In this document: piece after piece, positions 1-12,200 of the stretch
How the letters are laid out: each line of letters opens with the position of its first letter
Numbering within the stretch: the first letter of the stretch is position 1
NCBI GenBank assembly: GCA_002633005.1
Contig: NMRA01000263.1
Coordinates: 486,143 to 550,142, forward strand
Direction of reading: 5' to 3'
Source: Phoronis australis
Lineage: Eukaryota > Phoronida > Phoronidae
DNA: 64,000 bases
Notes under the pieces: generated by a model
What the model was told of the DNA's origin: nothing
Databases searched by the model: none
Seen by the model: only the letters and a program-made list of their open reading frames with translations
Program-made: the position numbers and the translations under genes

Positions 1-168
1 TTCATTTCAAGCACTATTGGCTGTGGAACTTGTTTTTCGCTGGGACTTACCGTTCTTGAGATTTTCTGCTTAGATGACTGTTCTTTTGTTGACGTTTTGA
101 TGGTCACTTATTCGTGCTAGAGAACGCATTTTTCATCTGATTGAAATTTACATGCATTGTTTCTGTAG

Positions 169-293
169 TCAATAGCTCAAGGACTTTGGTTTGTGGGGAA
201 AATTGGACACAAGATGGCACGGTGACGGCCATGTATCGAATAATGTTTGCAAAGCTCTCTCAGCGATCCTTTGATCGACTATTTTCCAATTTG
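169..293 (+). CDS. Probable upstream exon of the Gly-rich gene
   Basis: An acceptor (tttctgtag) precedes an open 125-nt stretch that starts with two bases completing a codon and ends in phase 0 at TTG|gtgtgt, the phase needed by the exon at 6465. The translation (GENWTQDGTVTAMYRIMF, then AKLSQRSFDRLFSNL) looks like real protein and would run into FETCDVKP of the next exon. The frame is closed by stops just outside on both sides. The donor is weak and the intron would be 6.2 kb. It implies that the gene starts before the window. Confidence 0.5.
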
Positions 294-3200
294 GTGTGTA
301 AATAGATTTCCTCATGGGCTTTATGCAGTTTGTGTTTTCACTTAATGAAAATGTGTATTCTTACCTCTTTGTATTTGTTGCATCTGGTTTGAAGTGCTTT
401 TTGCTTATTTTGTTTCTAGAAAAAAGCATGTTTTCCTTGTCACTAGATGGAAATGTCCTGTTCATCAATACTGAAATTGTAGGCCCTAACAATGGGCATT
501 GTCCAGGTTATGAGATAAATTTATGAAACATGCCTTTGTCTCTGACTTGTATCCTAGTTTAGTTTCAGATGTCCTTTATTTCACTGTCAATTTTATCAGC
601 AGAACTTATTTTTATTCTGACAAAGTAAATAGACTGAGCATGTTCCTTCTTTTGGTGTTAACTGTTGCTCAGATACATTGGTTGTGTTTTATATTACTGT
701 TCACATTATCAGGTACTTAAACCATGAAACCATATTTACTGTTTTCATCAAGAGCTCTGATCGAGTAAATTGCGTTATGGAAAACTATCTGTGGCGCACC
801 CTAGCAAGCCAGAGATAAGGCAAGTTTCACATGATGTCGTTCATTTTTTATACAAAGAGCTATTCGGAAGAGCCCCTTGATAACCAGTTTTGTAGTTATA
901 CTAGTTCATGGTAACCTGTTCTGTATTACCCAAGAATATGTTTCTTGTATGGTTAATTTAACACATTTGTGTGCAGAAGTTTAATGTTATGTCATTTCAT
1001 TTCCTAATGTGTTCACAGAAAGGGTTTGGGTTGCGCAACAACTTAGTTGCTTGTGAGGTTATTTTTGTGTTTTTGCTGTGAAGAATTTAAATGTGAGATT
1101 TTTAATTACAAGTTCCTGTGTTTCTAATGTAACTAAAATGCAACATATTTACCTATTGGAATTACAACAAAAGGTGCATGGGCAATAACTACCTACATAA
1201 AAAAGGTTGATAAGACTTTTTGTGCATAATTTTCTTTCTTAGGGGACCCTACTGTTGAAGTGCCGTCCCTTGGGAGTTTCTTATCACTGTAGGCAGGATT
1301 AGTAAACTACACATTGACACATAATATGTCGCATAATTTTTGTACCAAGCCAAAGTTTTGTGTTTAAATCAGGTTAGCTTTTTGATAGATTTGCATTAAG
1401 GATACAGTTTATTTGAGTTATTTGAAGAAAAATTTACATTACATTTTAATTGCATGCCTTTTTATCAAGGCCAGCAGCTGTTGACTAGTAATTTTTGTTC
1501 CCTTTTGTTCAATTCAAAGAGCAGACAAAGTGTGGTAGTATCTGTAGCCTGGTTACAAACAGCTGCTGATACCCTCATATTCTGCTTGTCAATCAAAAGC
1601 TCTGTAAAAGCAATTAAGTTCACAATTATATACCTTCAGTTAATGTTTTTTTACAATTTAAAAAAACAAAATGAATTTGGTTTTTCATTATATTGTTGCC
1701 AAACTTTTTTGATAGTATTTTGTAATTTCAAAAAAATGCTGTGCTTTGGTAACTGATCACTGCAATTAAGGTATCAGGTTCCTCCAATGGTTGAAAGTTT
1801 GTTTGAACATCTGTTCATTTTTTGTGGTGACTGCTTATAAAAAATCTGTGAAATCGGGGAAATTTTGGATTTCTTTGTTCTTTATTCAGCCTTTAGTTCA
1901 GTAGCTGTGGTACATTCCAAAAGCAACCTAAATACGATATTTGTTTAAAGCCACATTGTAGCCTTCGTTTTTGTCTGGATATTTTTTGAAGTTTTTTAGA
2001 ATGGCAAGTTTGTGTTGCTAGAATTCTTTGATTGCTTCTGTGGCAAGACTCAGTCCTGCTTTTTTGATTTGTTTTGATTTGAAGCTGCTGATTTTGAGCA
2101 TTTAAACTATCTTTATATATGCCATTCCATTGTATTTTTACAATCTGTGTAATACTGGCATAAATTTTGGATTACTGTTTTGAGCTATGAACCCTTTGTT
2201 TCAGGAATAGATTGGTTGATCTTCTAACTTGGAGTTCTGAGAATAATACTCCAACTCAAAACCAGTGCCTACTTTAATTAAATCTGTTTACTGCTAAGCA
2301 TACTAATAATGGTATGACTAGCCAGCATGCCACTTAATGGTGGTTGGTCTGTTGACATTTTCTTACTTTTTGACCAACAGTCACAAAAATTCAATTAGTC
2401 ATGACAAAATTTTCAAAATTGACCTTGACAACTAGTCAGCAACAGTGATGTGTTGGCATGGTCACTAGCTGTGTGTAGGGTCATTTTCTGTTTATTTACT
2501 GTAAATATTCTAAAATGGACATATGGTAAAAACTTTGCAATTTCAGACAAAATAATTTCCAAAATTAGTCTTTTACGTTTTTCAGTTTTGTCAATGCCCA
2601 CAATTCCTCAGAATCATTGTCAGGTGGAAGCTACAGATCTTTAAAAATGATATAGCATGTGTTTAGTACTACTTATCTTTTATGAAAAAAAACAAAAAAG
2701 AGAAATTTCAATCGTCTGTCATATCGTGACCTACATTGGAGAATGTTTACCTTAGGAATAAGTTGTGAGTAAACACTGGATTGTGGTTGGGTTCTTGGGA
2801 ACAGTTTTCAGAAGAGAGGGCAAATTATGCTGTTGAGTATTTCCTTCAAAATTCTTAGATCCAACTGTGTGGTGTGATCTGGGAATGAAATGTTAAATGT
2901 GGTGGTAAGATGTCACTCACCCTTAGGGATGGGCTTTGTTGACAGAACAACAACCAGTTTATTAGACTCACAGCATGTATGACATTTGACTTGTGACATA
3001 ACCTTAAGGTGACCTTCAACTCTTGAGCTTATTTACCTGTTGCATTTTTGTTTGTTGAATGTTTTTTCTGCCTTTTAAACATAATTTTGTGGCATGAACT
3101 GCGAGAATTTTCATGGTTTGAATTCTAATTGAACTGCAAAGCAGTTGTAGCTCAGATTTTCCAAAATTAACACATTTTCATTGTTGCAGAACCTGTACTC

Positions 3201-6200
3201 GAATTTTTTGCTTGGGTGCATGTTGTTCGTGATTGCCAACTATTTTTGTTGACTTAATTCAATTTTGAAGAAACTCCCTACTATTAGCATAGCTGTAAAG
3301 CCTGGGTGCACTACGTCTAATTGAGACAGACGTGACAAATTGATGGGGTGAAAAAGAAAGGTCCACACATTATTTACTGATTTTCCAGCCAGTTAGCCAA
3401 TTTGGTCCTGTTTTCAATGACTACAAGTCCTGATGGCTTACTCTGATGACATTTGTTTCATAGAATTAAGGTAAACTGCAACTAATAAAGTTAAAATTTG
3501 ATAAATTTGGCCACCAATGTTTTCGTGGGGCTGAAAATAGGATGGAGAACTGAAATGTTCTTTTTATTCCACACATATGATTATTATCAATATTACATTA
3601 GAAGTAACAACAACACAGTAATACTGGACCAGGGATGTTCTAAATGGACTGCAATTAGGGCAGAAATCTTTCTCCACATCCTAGACAGCATTCAGAAGTG
3701 TAAATTCCACTGTACAATAAACAAGGTATTGAGTACACCCTTGTGAGGTTGTGAGAGTGCATTCCAAATTGACTTATTTCTGATGTAGCCATGGCTTCAT
3801 TCAAAAACGTGCTCGTTAGCTGCAGAGTTGATGTTGGGCAAACATTCAGGGCCACCCACATTTCACCGGCCCATCTTCTCTAAAAGAATTTGAGATTTTA
3901 GCCATGATGCGCAGAAGTCGCTTTCATTTTGTAACTTAACTAAAGAGTTCTTTGTCAGATGTTATTAGCATAATTTATAATATAATGCAATGCTCATACC
4001 TTTAACATCTCATTACATTGATTAGCCAGTGTCTTTTACCCATGTTTTTCTTCAGTTTACTTGGTGTTGTTGTGCTTGAAGAACTGATTTGTTCTACTAA
4101 CGACTAGTGAGTGTGTGTTGCCCACTAATTGATGCGTAACTTTAGTACTAATTAAACCAGTTGTTTCCTGTTGATGTCTGATTTTGCTAAACGATAGTTT
4201 TAGGTTTTTCAATGGTTGGCGGCAAAAGTCTTAACAGCATTCCCTTAACTGAGGTTTAATAGCTATCTTGAAAAGACCGTCCATTCATCCTACCTATCAC
4301 TCTTGCTTCACTGCCTAATTGTTGGAATTCTCACTAGTCCTGTACATACAACTTTCTCCAGCCTTGTTTGCTAATTTGTGTGTCTGAGTACTAAATTATA
4401 AAAGGTTTACACATAATTATGTGTGAGACTTTGTTAAGCGCTAATCATCCAGTGTCGACTGGTCTGTCAGAAAAGATGAAAAACAGTTGATTATGAAAAT
4501 AAAGCTCTTTTTTTGGGGCCACCATATGTTAACTCATTCATCAGTTTTCAAGCTTGTCAATACCCTCTATTGTGAAGTTCAGTATTGCTGGGCATGAGTT
4601 TATTTAACATCTGCTTCTAGCACAGTATAACAATTAGGACAAAGCTCCCTGATTGGTTGTCAAGTCTGCTTAATCCACACTGTCTACACTGTGGTCTCAT
4701 TTCCCACTGAATTTGTTTCTTTTTGTTAACCTAATGAATACCATTTGGTGCTGATAATGACATGTTCATGTTGTTCAATTTCTGTGAATGTGCAGAGTGA
4801 GCTAGTCACTTAATGATGTGACTAAATACATTCACTGACTGGCTATTCTTAATACATGTTCATACATATTTTCCAACTCCATGTATATGGTGAATGTCTA
4901 GCCCCGAAGCTAACCCATCTCAAACTATCATACTGCATATATTGAATGGCAAATGCCTTGAAGTCTGCTTGTTCAGTCCAGCTATGGCTTCTTGAATACA
5001 ACTAACATGCAGGATGCTCTTTTCTATGTAAAAATACCATTAATAATTATGATAATAATCAATAATAATATTGATAATAACGTCAATAATAATAATAATA
5101 GCAATAATGATAATAATAATAATAATAATAATTTCGGTGCTTATAAACAGCACTCTTTTTCACAGTGCTTCATGATTTTTATTCCCGCCACCGTCGGTGC
5201 TTTACCAATTTTCATCATTCATCTACAACATGATATAACCTTGTACTCATTTTCATTGAAGTAGTGACAGTTTATCCTCCCCTTAGAGGACATAACAAAA
5301 CACCATCAGCAAATCACAGCACCACCTCGAGTGTGGTTTTCTCCACCTTGATAAAATCCTAGATCCACCTCTGCGGAATCAGGTGATGGGAATCAAATAC
5401 TTGTACCTTCAAGCATTTTATTAGTAAGATGTTAGTTTATGTGAGTAGTAGTTGTAAGGCATATTTTCACTTGATGTACCAACTGATGGTCCATTTTACT
5501 CCAGAGTATACTTGCTCTTGACTAAGGTAAACAGATGATATGTATACTCTGGCAAACTCAGGCCAAACAAACTCGGCTATTATTAGAATCTGAAACAATA
5601 TTTAGTTTGGAGTTGTCAAGACTCTTGTATCTTCACACAAATCTAGGTGATCATTAAAGACCTGGTCAACTGCAGTCTGACGCATACTTTTTCATCTCTG
5701 TTGCCGTAGCTTGTGTACATTCTACTATCTACGTCACAAACCTGTTATTTTTATTCATCTGTCATATCAAGCAAGACTATTAGTTATTGTTGGTAGGATC
5801 AAATGGAAAAGACCTCATGTCTATAGCATTAGATCAATGACTAAACATCTGTTGCTACTTTAGAACCTGTTACAATGAACTAGATTGAAGAATTTGTTTT
5901 TCTTTAACTCTGCCTATCCTGGCATCTGCCAAAATGAAGACCAGTCAAATGTGTACAGGTACTAATCACTAGAGACTAGTGCTGCAAATAAGAAACATGC
6001 CTTGCCATAGCACTCATCCCAATCTCCCTAATCGTTCTTCTTGTCTTTGCTTTCATCCAAATGCCAAAGTTTGGATTAAAGGGTAACTGAGAAAATATGT
6101 TGAAAATTGTTTTTATGGTGATCTTTTATTGCGCTGTCTTCTGCTGTGCTCCAATTGCATCAAGTCTTAAAAAGGACTGGTAGTTTACCTATGTAGGGTT

Positions 6201-9200
6201 TTTGTTTGATGAAATGCTCAATCTTTGCAAACATTATGAAGAAGACCTTGGGTTTTATACCTCTTATGTGTAGCTGAAGTTTATTGCAATATTTCACTAG
6301 GACAGTGTTGTTTTGTAACACCTGTTCAGTGTAATCTGTAATACTATCAACCGTATTATTTATTTCTGTTAAACAAACTAAGATTCCACTTATCTGCCGT
6401 AATGTGTTAAATGAATCTTCAATTTTTTTAACTGCTACTTATGGTGTCTCTGTTGTTGTTTCAGTTTGAAACTTGTGATGTAAAACCTCTGGGCCATGAG
6501 CGAATGAGGGATGCAAGCTACTACCTCGTTTTCGAAGTTCTATTCCACAAATGCGTCAGTCGACTATGTAACAAGGAGGAGACTCCTCATTCAAGTTGTT
6601 TTCGAGCGCGGAGTCTTATCGACATGAGGACATGGCTGGTACAACTAGGCATTGATAAATCCCTTCCTGGCATAATGTCTAATGGGATGCCACATACTAA
6701 GGTATGTCCCAATGTACCTACAAGTAACCCCATCTAGTGTTCGCTCATGTTGCTTGTGGTGCCTAATATGATGAGCCTGTCAATTTCAACATGTTGAGTC
6801 TCGTCTTCAGCAGTAAAGTTTTATTAGTCTTTTCCAATCCTGGGCCAGAAATTATTTCTTGTCCGGTTGAAAAAGGTGCAGTTTTAGGCCAATTCTGTAG
6901 CCATTCTTGACCTAATTTAGAAGTCGGTATTTTCAACATCGAAAATCAACTAAAGAGTGCATAGCAAATTTTAAAGTGGTTAGAACGATTATCTTTTTGT
7001 TGAAGTAAACCTACATCTGTACTTTGCTTGTTTTGAGTTGTGAAGACATCTAATTATTTTTTTATGCAACTTTGGCGAGCTAATAATATGAAGGGTAAAC
7101 TCATTTTATTGCGTAGTGAATTGAGAACACGTGTTGAAAACACATGTTGAAAGATGTTGAAACAATTCAGTTTTAATGATGCCATATGTTCTGTGTTATC
7201 TAACTATGCATAGACACTTTTAAATGAATATCTACACACTTTTCCATCAGGCTTTAAAAGAATTTCATCCATTTCCCAGTAACAAGGTGTTGATATTCCA
7301 ATAGCCTAGTCTCTGCCTGTCTTGGGAGGCCTGGCAGGATGCAGTGAACTGTTGCAAATGATCACATAACATTTCCACTGATCCCTAGTGGCTCCAACAT
7401 TGCCGTATGGCTCATTAACCTGCGAGCATTTGACTTTAAGATCTTTGAAACAATAACAGCCTAACTAGAACTGTAGTGGCCTTGTCATAATATAGTCAGA
7501 GTTAAATGCTTAACAAATGTTGTAAAGGTGAACCATACCTGCAGGGGATTTGGGATGGTGTGTATCCTGTGCACAATTTACACCATGTACTTAAGTACAA
7601 GACTTGCTGTCTTTAATTTCCTTTTTACAAATGAAGTGAGCAGAGCCCTATTTAACTTGGCTACTTGTCTTTGTTGACGGCAGTTAACATAAAACTTTTC
7701 TGACGTGTAAGAAGTATGACTAATTGTTTGCTTCAGAAAAATTCTTGTAGACTGTAATTCTGTAACTGGAGTGCATAATTTTTAACCAGATATTAGAAAT
7801 GTCCTGATTACAGGGCAAGTGTGCCTTATTGGTTGATTTTATCACTAAACAGAGAAGTACAACCAACAAATCAAAAGTGAAGTATTTTTCCTTGTATAAA
7901 GCTTGCTATTGTTCCAAGAACTTTTGGCAGCTTCCATCAAGCATCAATTTATTTGATTGAAATCAACTGTCTAAAGGCAAGCAGACTGCAAGAGGCTTAA
8001 GTTTCCCTTAATGATATAAAATAACAATGGGTTTAATGTCTGTCTTTTGGAATGTTGGTTACTAGACCCAATGGCTCTGGTGTCTGGATTATACCAGATA
8101 TTAAGCAGACTTGTTGGAGCTTTAGCAGTAAAATATAAATGCCTGATATAATTCAACCATTGAGATATTCAGACTAAACATTACTTCATTTATTGATCTT
8201 CAGAAGAACTTTGATCCAGTACTGCACAGCCATGTGTATTTCTTATCTGATTAGCATTCCTGGCTTTTCATGAGGTTTTCTAGATACATAACATCAGTCA
8301 ATCCCTATTACACAGTTCTTAGTAATGGTGCTGGTGATTGGCACATAGAAATGACATTGCCATGACACAGAATGAGATTAAATCTAGTCTGATGTTAAGC
8401 TCTGTGTAATAATAATCCATAAGAATAACTGCGATTGCTATCTTAATGTATTAATTTTGCACAGCTGGGACTCCACAAACATGAAGTCCAAATACCAACA
8501 TTGATCTTTAATAATGAATGTATAAAATTTACTTAGGTAGTAATTCTTGTATTTATTTTTTAATTTTGTTAATGGTTGTAATGAAGTCTTGATAAAGTTT
8601 TAATTATGTCAAGATCATAAAATTTGAGGTTACATTGGTGAGTAACACTCAAAATAAACCTCAACAAATTGTCGGGTGTGGCTAGGGACAAAATTTCTTT
8701 CAATAGGAAACATTCCATGTGTAACTCTTTAGGGTTGTTAGGATTTTGAAAACCAGTTTGAGAGAACTGGTTCTCAAAATGGGAAATGACTATTGTCCAT
8801 TTTGAGGCATTGGACACTTGTGTGAATATCTCGCTACACAATAGTGGCATGATGGTGACAATGAATTTATCAAAAATGCTAAAAAAATGTCCCACTGCAT
8901 GAAATCCGTACAGGAATGCAGATTGCTGTCATTCAACTACCTGATTGCCATCTAGCGCCAAAGCAAATTTCATAATGCCACCGCTATAATGGCTTTGCGT
9001 AACATGTTTTCAGTGCCATACCCAACCTACGCATAGTTGCCACCTGATTTATACATTCAAAAATAATAAACCAAAATCATTATCTACTATTTAGTTCTGT
9101 TATGTTTGGTTTAAGCTATTTTTTTCCGCTTACATTTAACAGTGTTTCATCACAAGTTTTATCCCCTGGTCTTCCAAGTTGATGAGTTTTTGCTGAATGC

Positions 9201-12200
9201 TGAACGTGTATTTCAGTTGTCTATCAGCAATATCTCTTCACTTATTTTACAAATCCCAAATCTTAGCACATCAGTTGGTTTAACTCTGCTGCTGGACAAA
9301 TGGACCAAGCCATCATAAACAGCAAGGCCGTTGACTTCTGAGTGCCACATTGATAACTCATTCTTTCAGGAGCATCAACCATGGACAGGACAATGGGATG
9401 AAAGTCACCCTGCCCAGGCCCTTCAGGAAGAGATTAAGAGCCTGCGGACTCGCGCGCTGTTGGAACAAAGACAAGTCATTCCTAATGAACCTCCACCACC
9501 CTATGAGGCAATAGCACAACAGTTTCACCAGGTCAAGTGTGATGAGGTATTAAATTTTAACTTTTGCTCTTCGTTTTCTACCATGAACGGATTATTTGCT
9601 TACTTTTGATGTGGGTAGCTGAGTTAATTAGCATTGTTTCCTTGTGATGGATTGTAGTGAAAGTAGCCAAAAACCATTATCATTGGAACCTTTTGCTTCA
9701 GACTCGGGAACTTAAACACAATGCGAAGTACGGTGCTATTAAGTATCAACTGTCCAATTTTGGTGTCAAACGTTGCATTTGTCCGAATGTATGTACTTTT
9801 TTGGTCTTGCAACTGCAAAACTGTCGGATCCTTATTGGTGGACAAGGCGTGCTTGGCAAATTAGACGGCATGACTCATCAAAATTAAGTAGAGTCCGGTC
9901 TCCAGCAGTAAGAACTATCGGTTCATTTCAAGTCCAGAAATTGCATCTATTACAACTGAAGAACACTTTGAGACCAATTTTGTAACAGAAAGTGGTCTCA
10001 ATCGAAAAGTGCTTTTGTGGTGAAAGGTAGGGTTATTGTCACTTTAACTCTAAATAAATTTTAAAATTATAGTTAATCTATATATTGTGTTGGCCTAAAC
10101 ACTTGTTTGTACCACTGCCACTTGTGACTCTTACCAAAAACTGGTCAAGTTTGTAACCTTTAAACTACAGTTTGCTGTTTCCATTGCATGTAAACAGATT
10201 TTTTTGAAAACAGCAAATTCTCGTTATCTAGACTAAGGAGCCCTAAGCTCGTAATTGTGAACAACTCTGACTTAAGATTTGGCATGTTTTGTACTATTTT
10301 CTTATTTTCATGTTTAAATCTATACCTGAAAAGTTACAAATAAGCCTGCGCTTAAGCGTGCACTGACTTAGTGGTAACTAATTTGTTTTCTGTTATCTAC
10401 TTTACATGGTACTTAACTAAATCTTAACAATCCACCTTACAGGGTCATAAAAACTAATGGGGAATTAATTTGATAATCGGATTAGGAAAAAGCTTAGCAT
10501 TCCAAAATCTTATCAAATGAAATGTTTGCTTTCATCTAGTTTCTTATCTATTCTAATGAGAAAAGTTTGGCGGATTTGTTTTCAATGTTTTATGTGTTTA
10601 TTAAAGATACTTAGAAAGCTTTTTAGAAAAAGCAGTTTCATTTATCAGCTGAGGTTTTTAGATGCCAGCAGATTTGTGTATAACTGGAATATCGACCGTT
10701 ATGTTTGATAACACATAAGCGCCTATACTATAACTAGTCCATGAGACGATTTAAGAGTCAAAAGAAATAAAGCAGTTGAAGCCCTGACACTGTTCAACCT
10801 TCCACGGCAATCAATGAACAGTTGAATTTATAATTTGAAGTGTTATGCAATAAATGCAGGCGAGTTATTGATTGTGCAAAGTACCACTAGCTATAATGCA
10901 AAGTATGGTATTAGCACCTTCATGAAGAGCCGATACATATCCTCAATATATATTCTCTGGATTATGTGACCATTCTGCAGTTGGGCGATAACTTATTTGA
11001 CATTGGATTTTACCTTTTTAGACATTTATTGTCAGAAATTTATTTCAATGAAGGTTCAGAAATACTTAATTTGGATGTTTGATTTTCAGGGCTTGGAATT
11101 TTCCGCGGAAACGCGGATTTCCGCTTTTTTCAAATGTTTCGTCCGGGTATTTTATTATATTTCCGCGTAAAAAAAAATCGGATTTGATATAAAATTTCCG
11201 CGGCAAATTTCTTTTTTACCGCCGCGTTGCCGACGACTTTCACCTCAAAAAGCGGAAGTTGCTCTTTAACTTTCAGAGGAACGTAAATTGTCAACATTGC
11301 CGGGCATCTGTGATAGCGTGGTGGATTTCCTCAATGGCGGCTCGTGTGATTGTAAACCGCGGTGACAAATACTCCGACTCTGCAGCCAAAAATGTTTGGA
11401 GGTGGGAGTGGCGGACCAGCTAAGACAGACGCAGATACGCGCTTCCGGAGGTGGTACCGTTTTTTTTTTTTTAGTCCTCCCGATTTTTGTGGGCAAAATG
11501 TCCACACCGACTTCTTCAAGGCTGGCTGCGCGCATGTTTCGGGCCGTAAAAATTTCCGCGTTTTCCGGCATTGGTCATTCCAAGCCCTGAATTTTGCTGC
11601 GCCATGGGATTTGTTGTCATTATGAATGTTTGAAACTTACATGGATTGGATTTATATTTTTAATATGCTAACATCTTCTCAAATGTTGCACAAGCAGAAT
11701 GCGCAGGAGGTCACCATGAATCTAAAAATTAAGTACACACTTGTCCTGAGGGCAAGTCTGACTGGCAATGAGAAGAAAAAGTTCATCCTTGTCTTGTAGA
11801 TAAACATTATTGCAAGACCTTACACCCACAACTATCACCTGCTCACTGTGTCTTTGGTCCTTATGAGAAAGGAGGCAGTGATATATCTAGAAATCACAAG
11901 GCATGTTTCCATTAAAAACACCTATGGTGACTTATAAGACTAATTAGGGTTGGGAATACTGGTGTATAAACAAACCAAATAGCTAACAAGTAGTGCATGA
12001 GAGTTGGTCTTGTAGAAATGCACTGATTCCCTTCATTTGGAGTTTGCGACCATCAGCGCCAGTCCAGTGCAGAACTGTCGCAGGGTTGATAATGAAACTC
12101 TGGGAAAGTTATGTGAGCCATGTTTTTTAAACAGGTTAAACATTACGCATGATGGTATTTTTCACTTATGTGTTAAACAAAAACTTTACTAATCATCTGC

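Noticed and set aside
4992-5264. Asn-rich 90-codon open frame
   Set aside because: It is the translation of an AAT microsatellite with no protein-like flanks.
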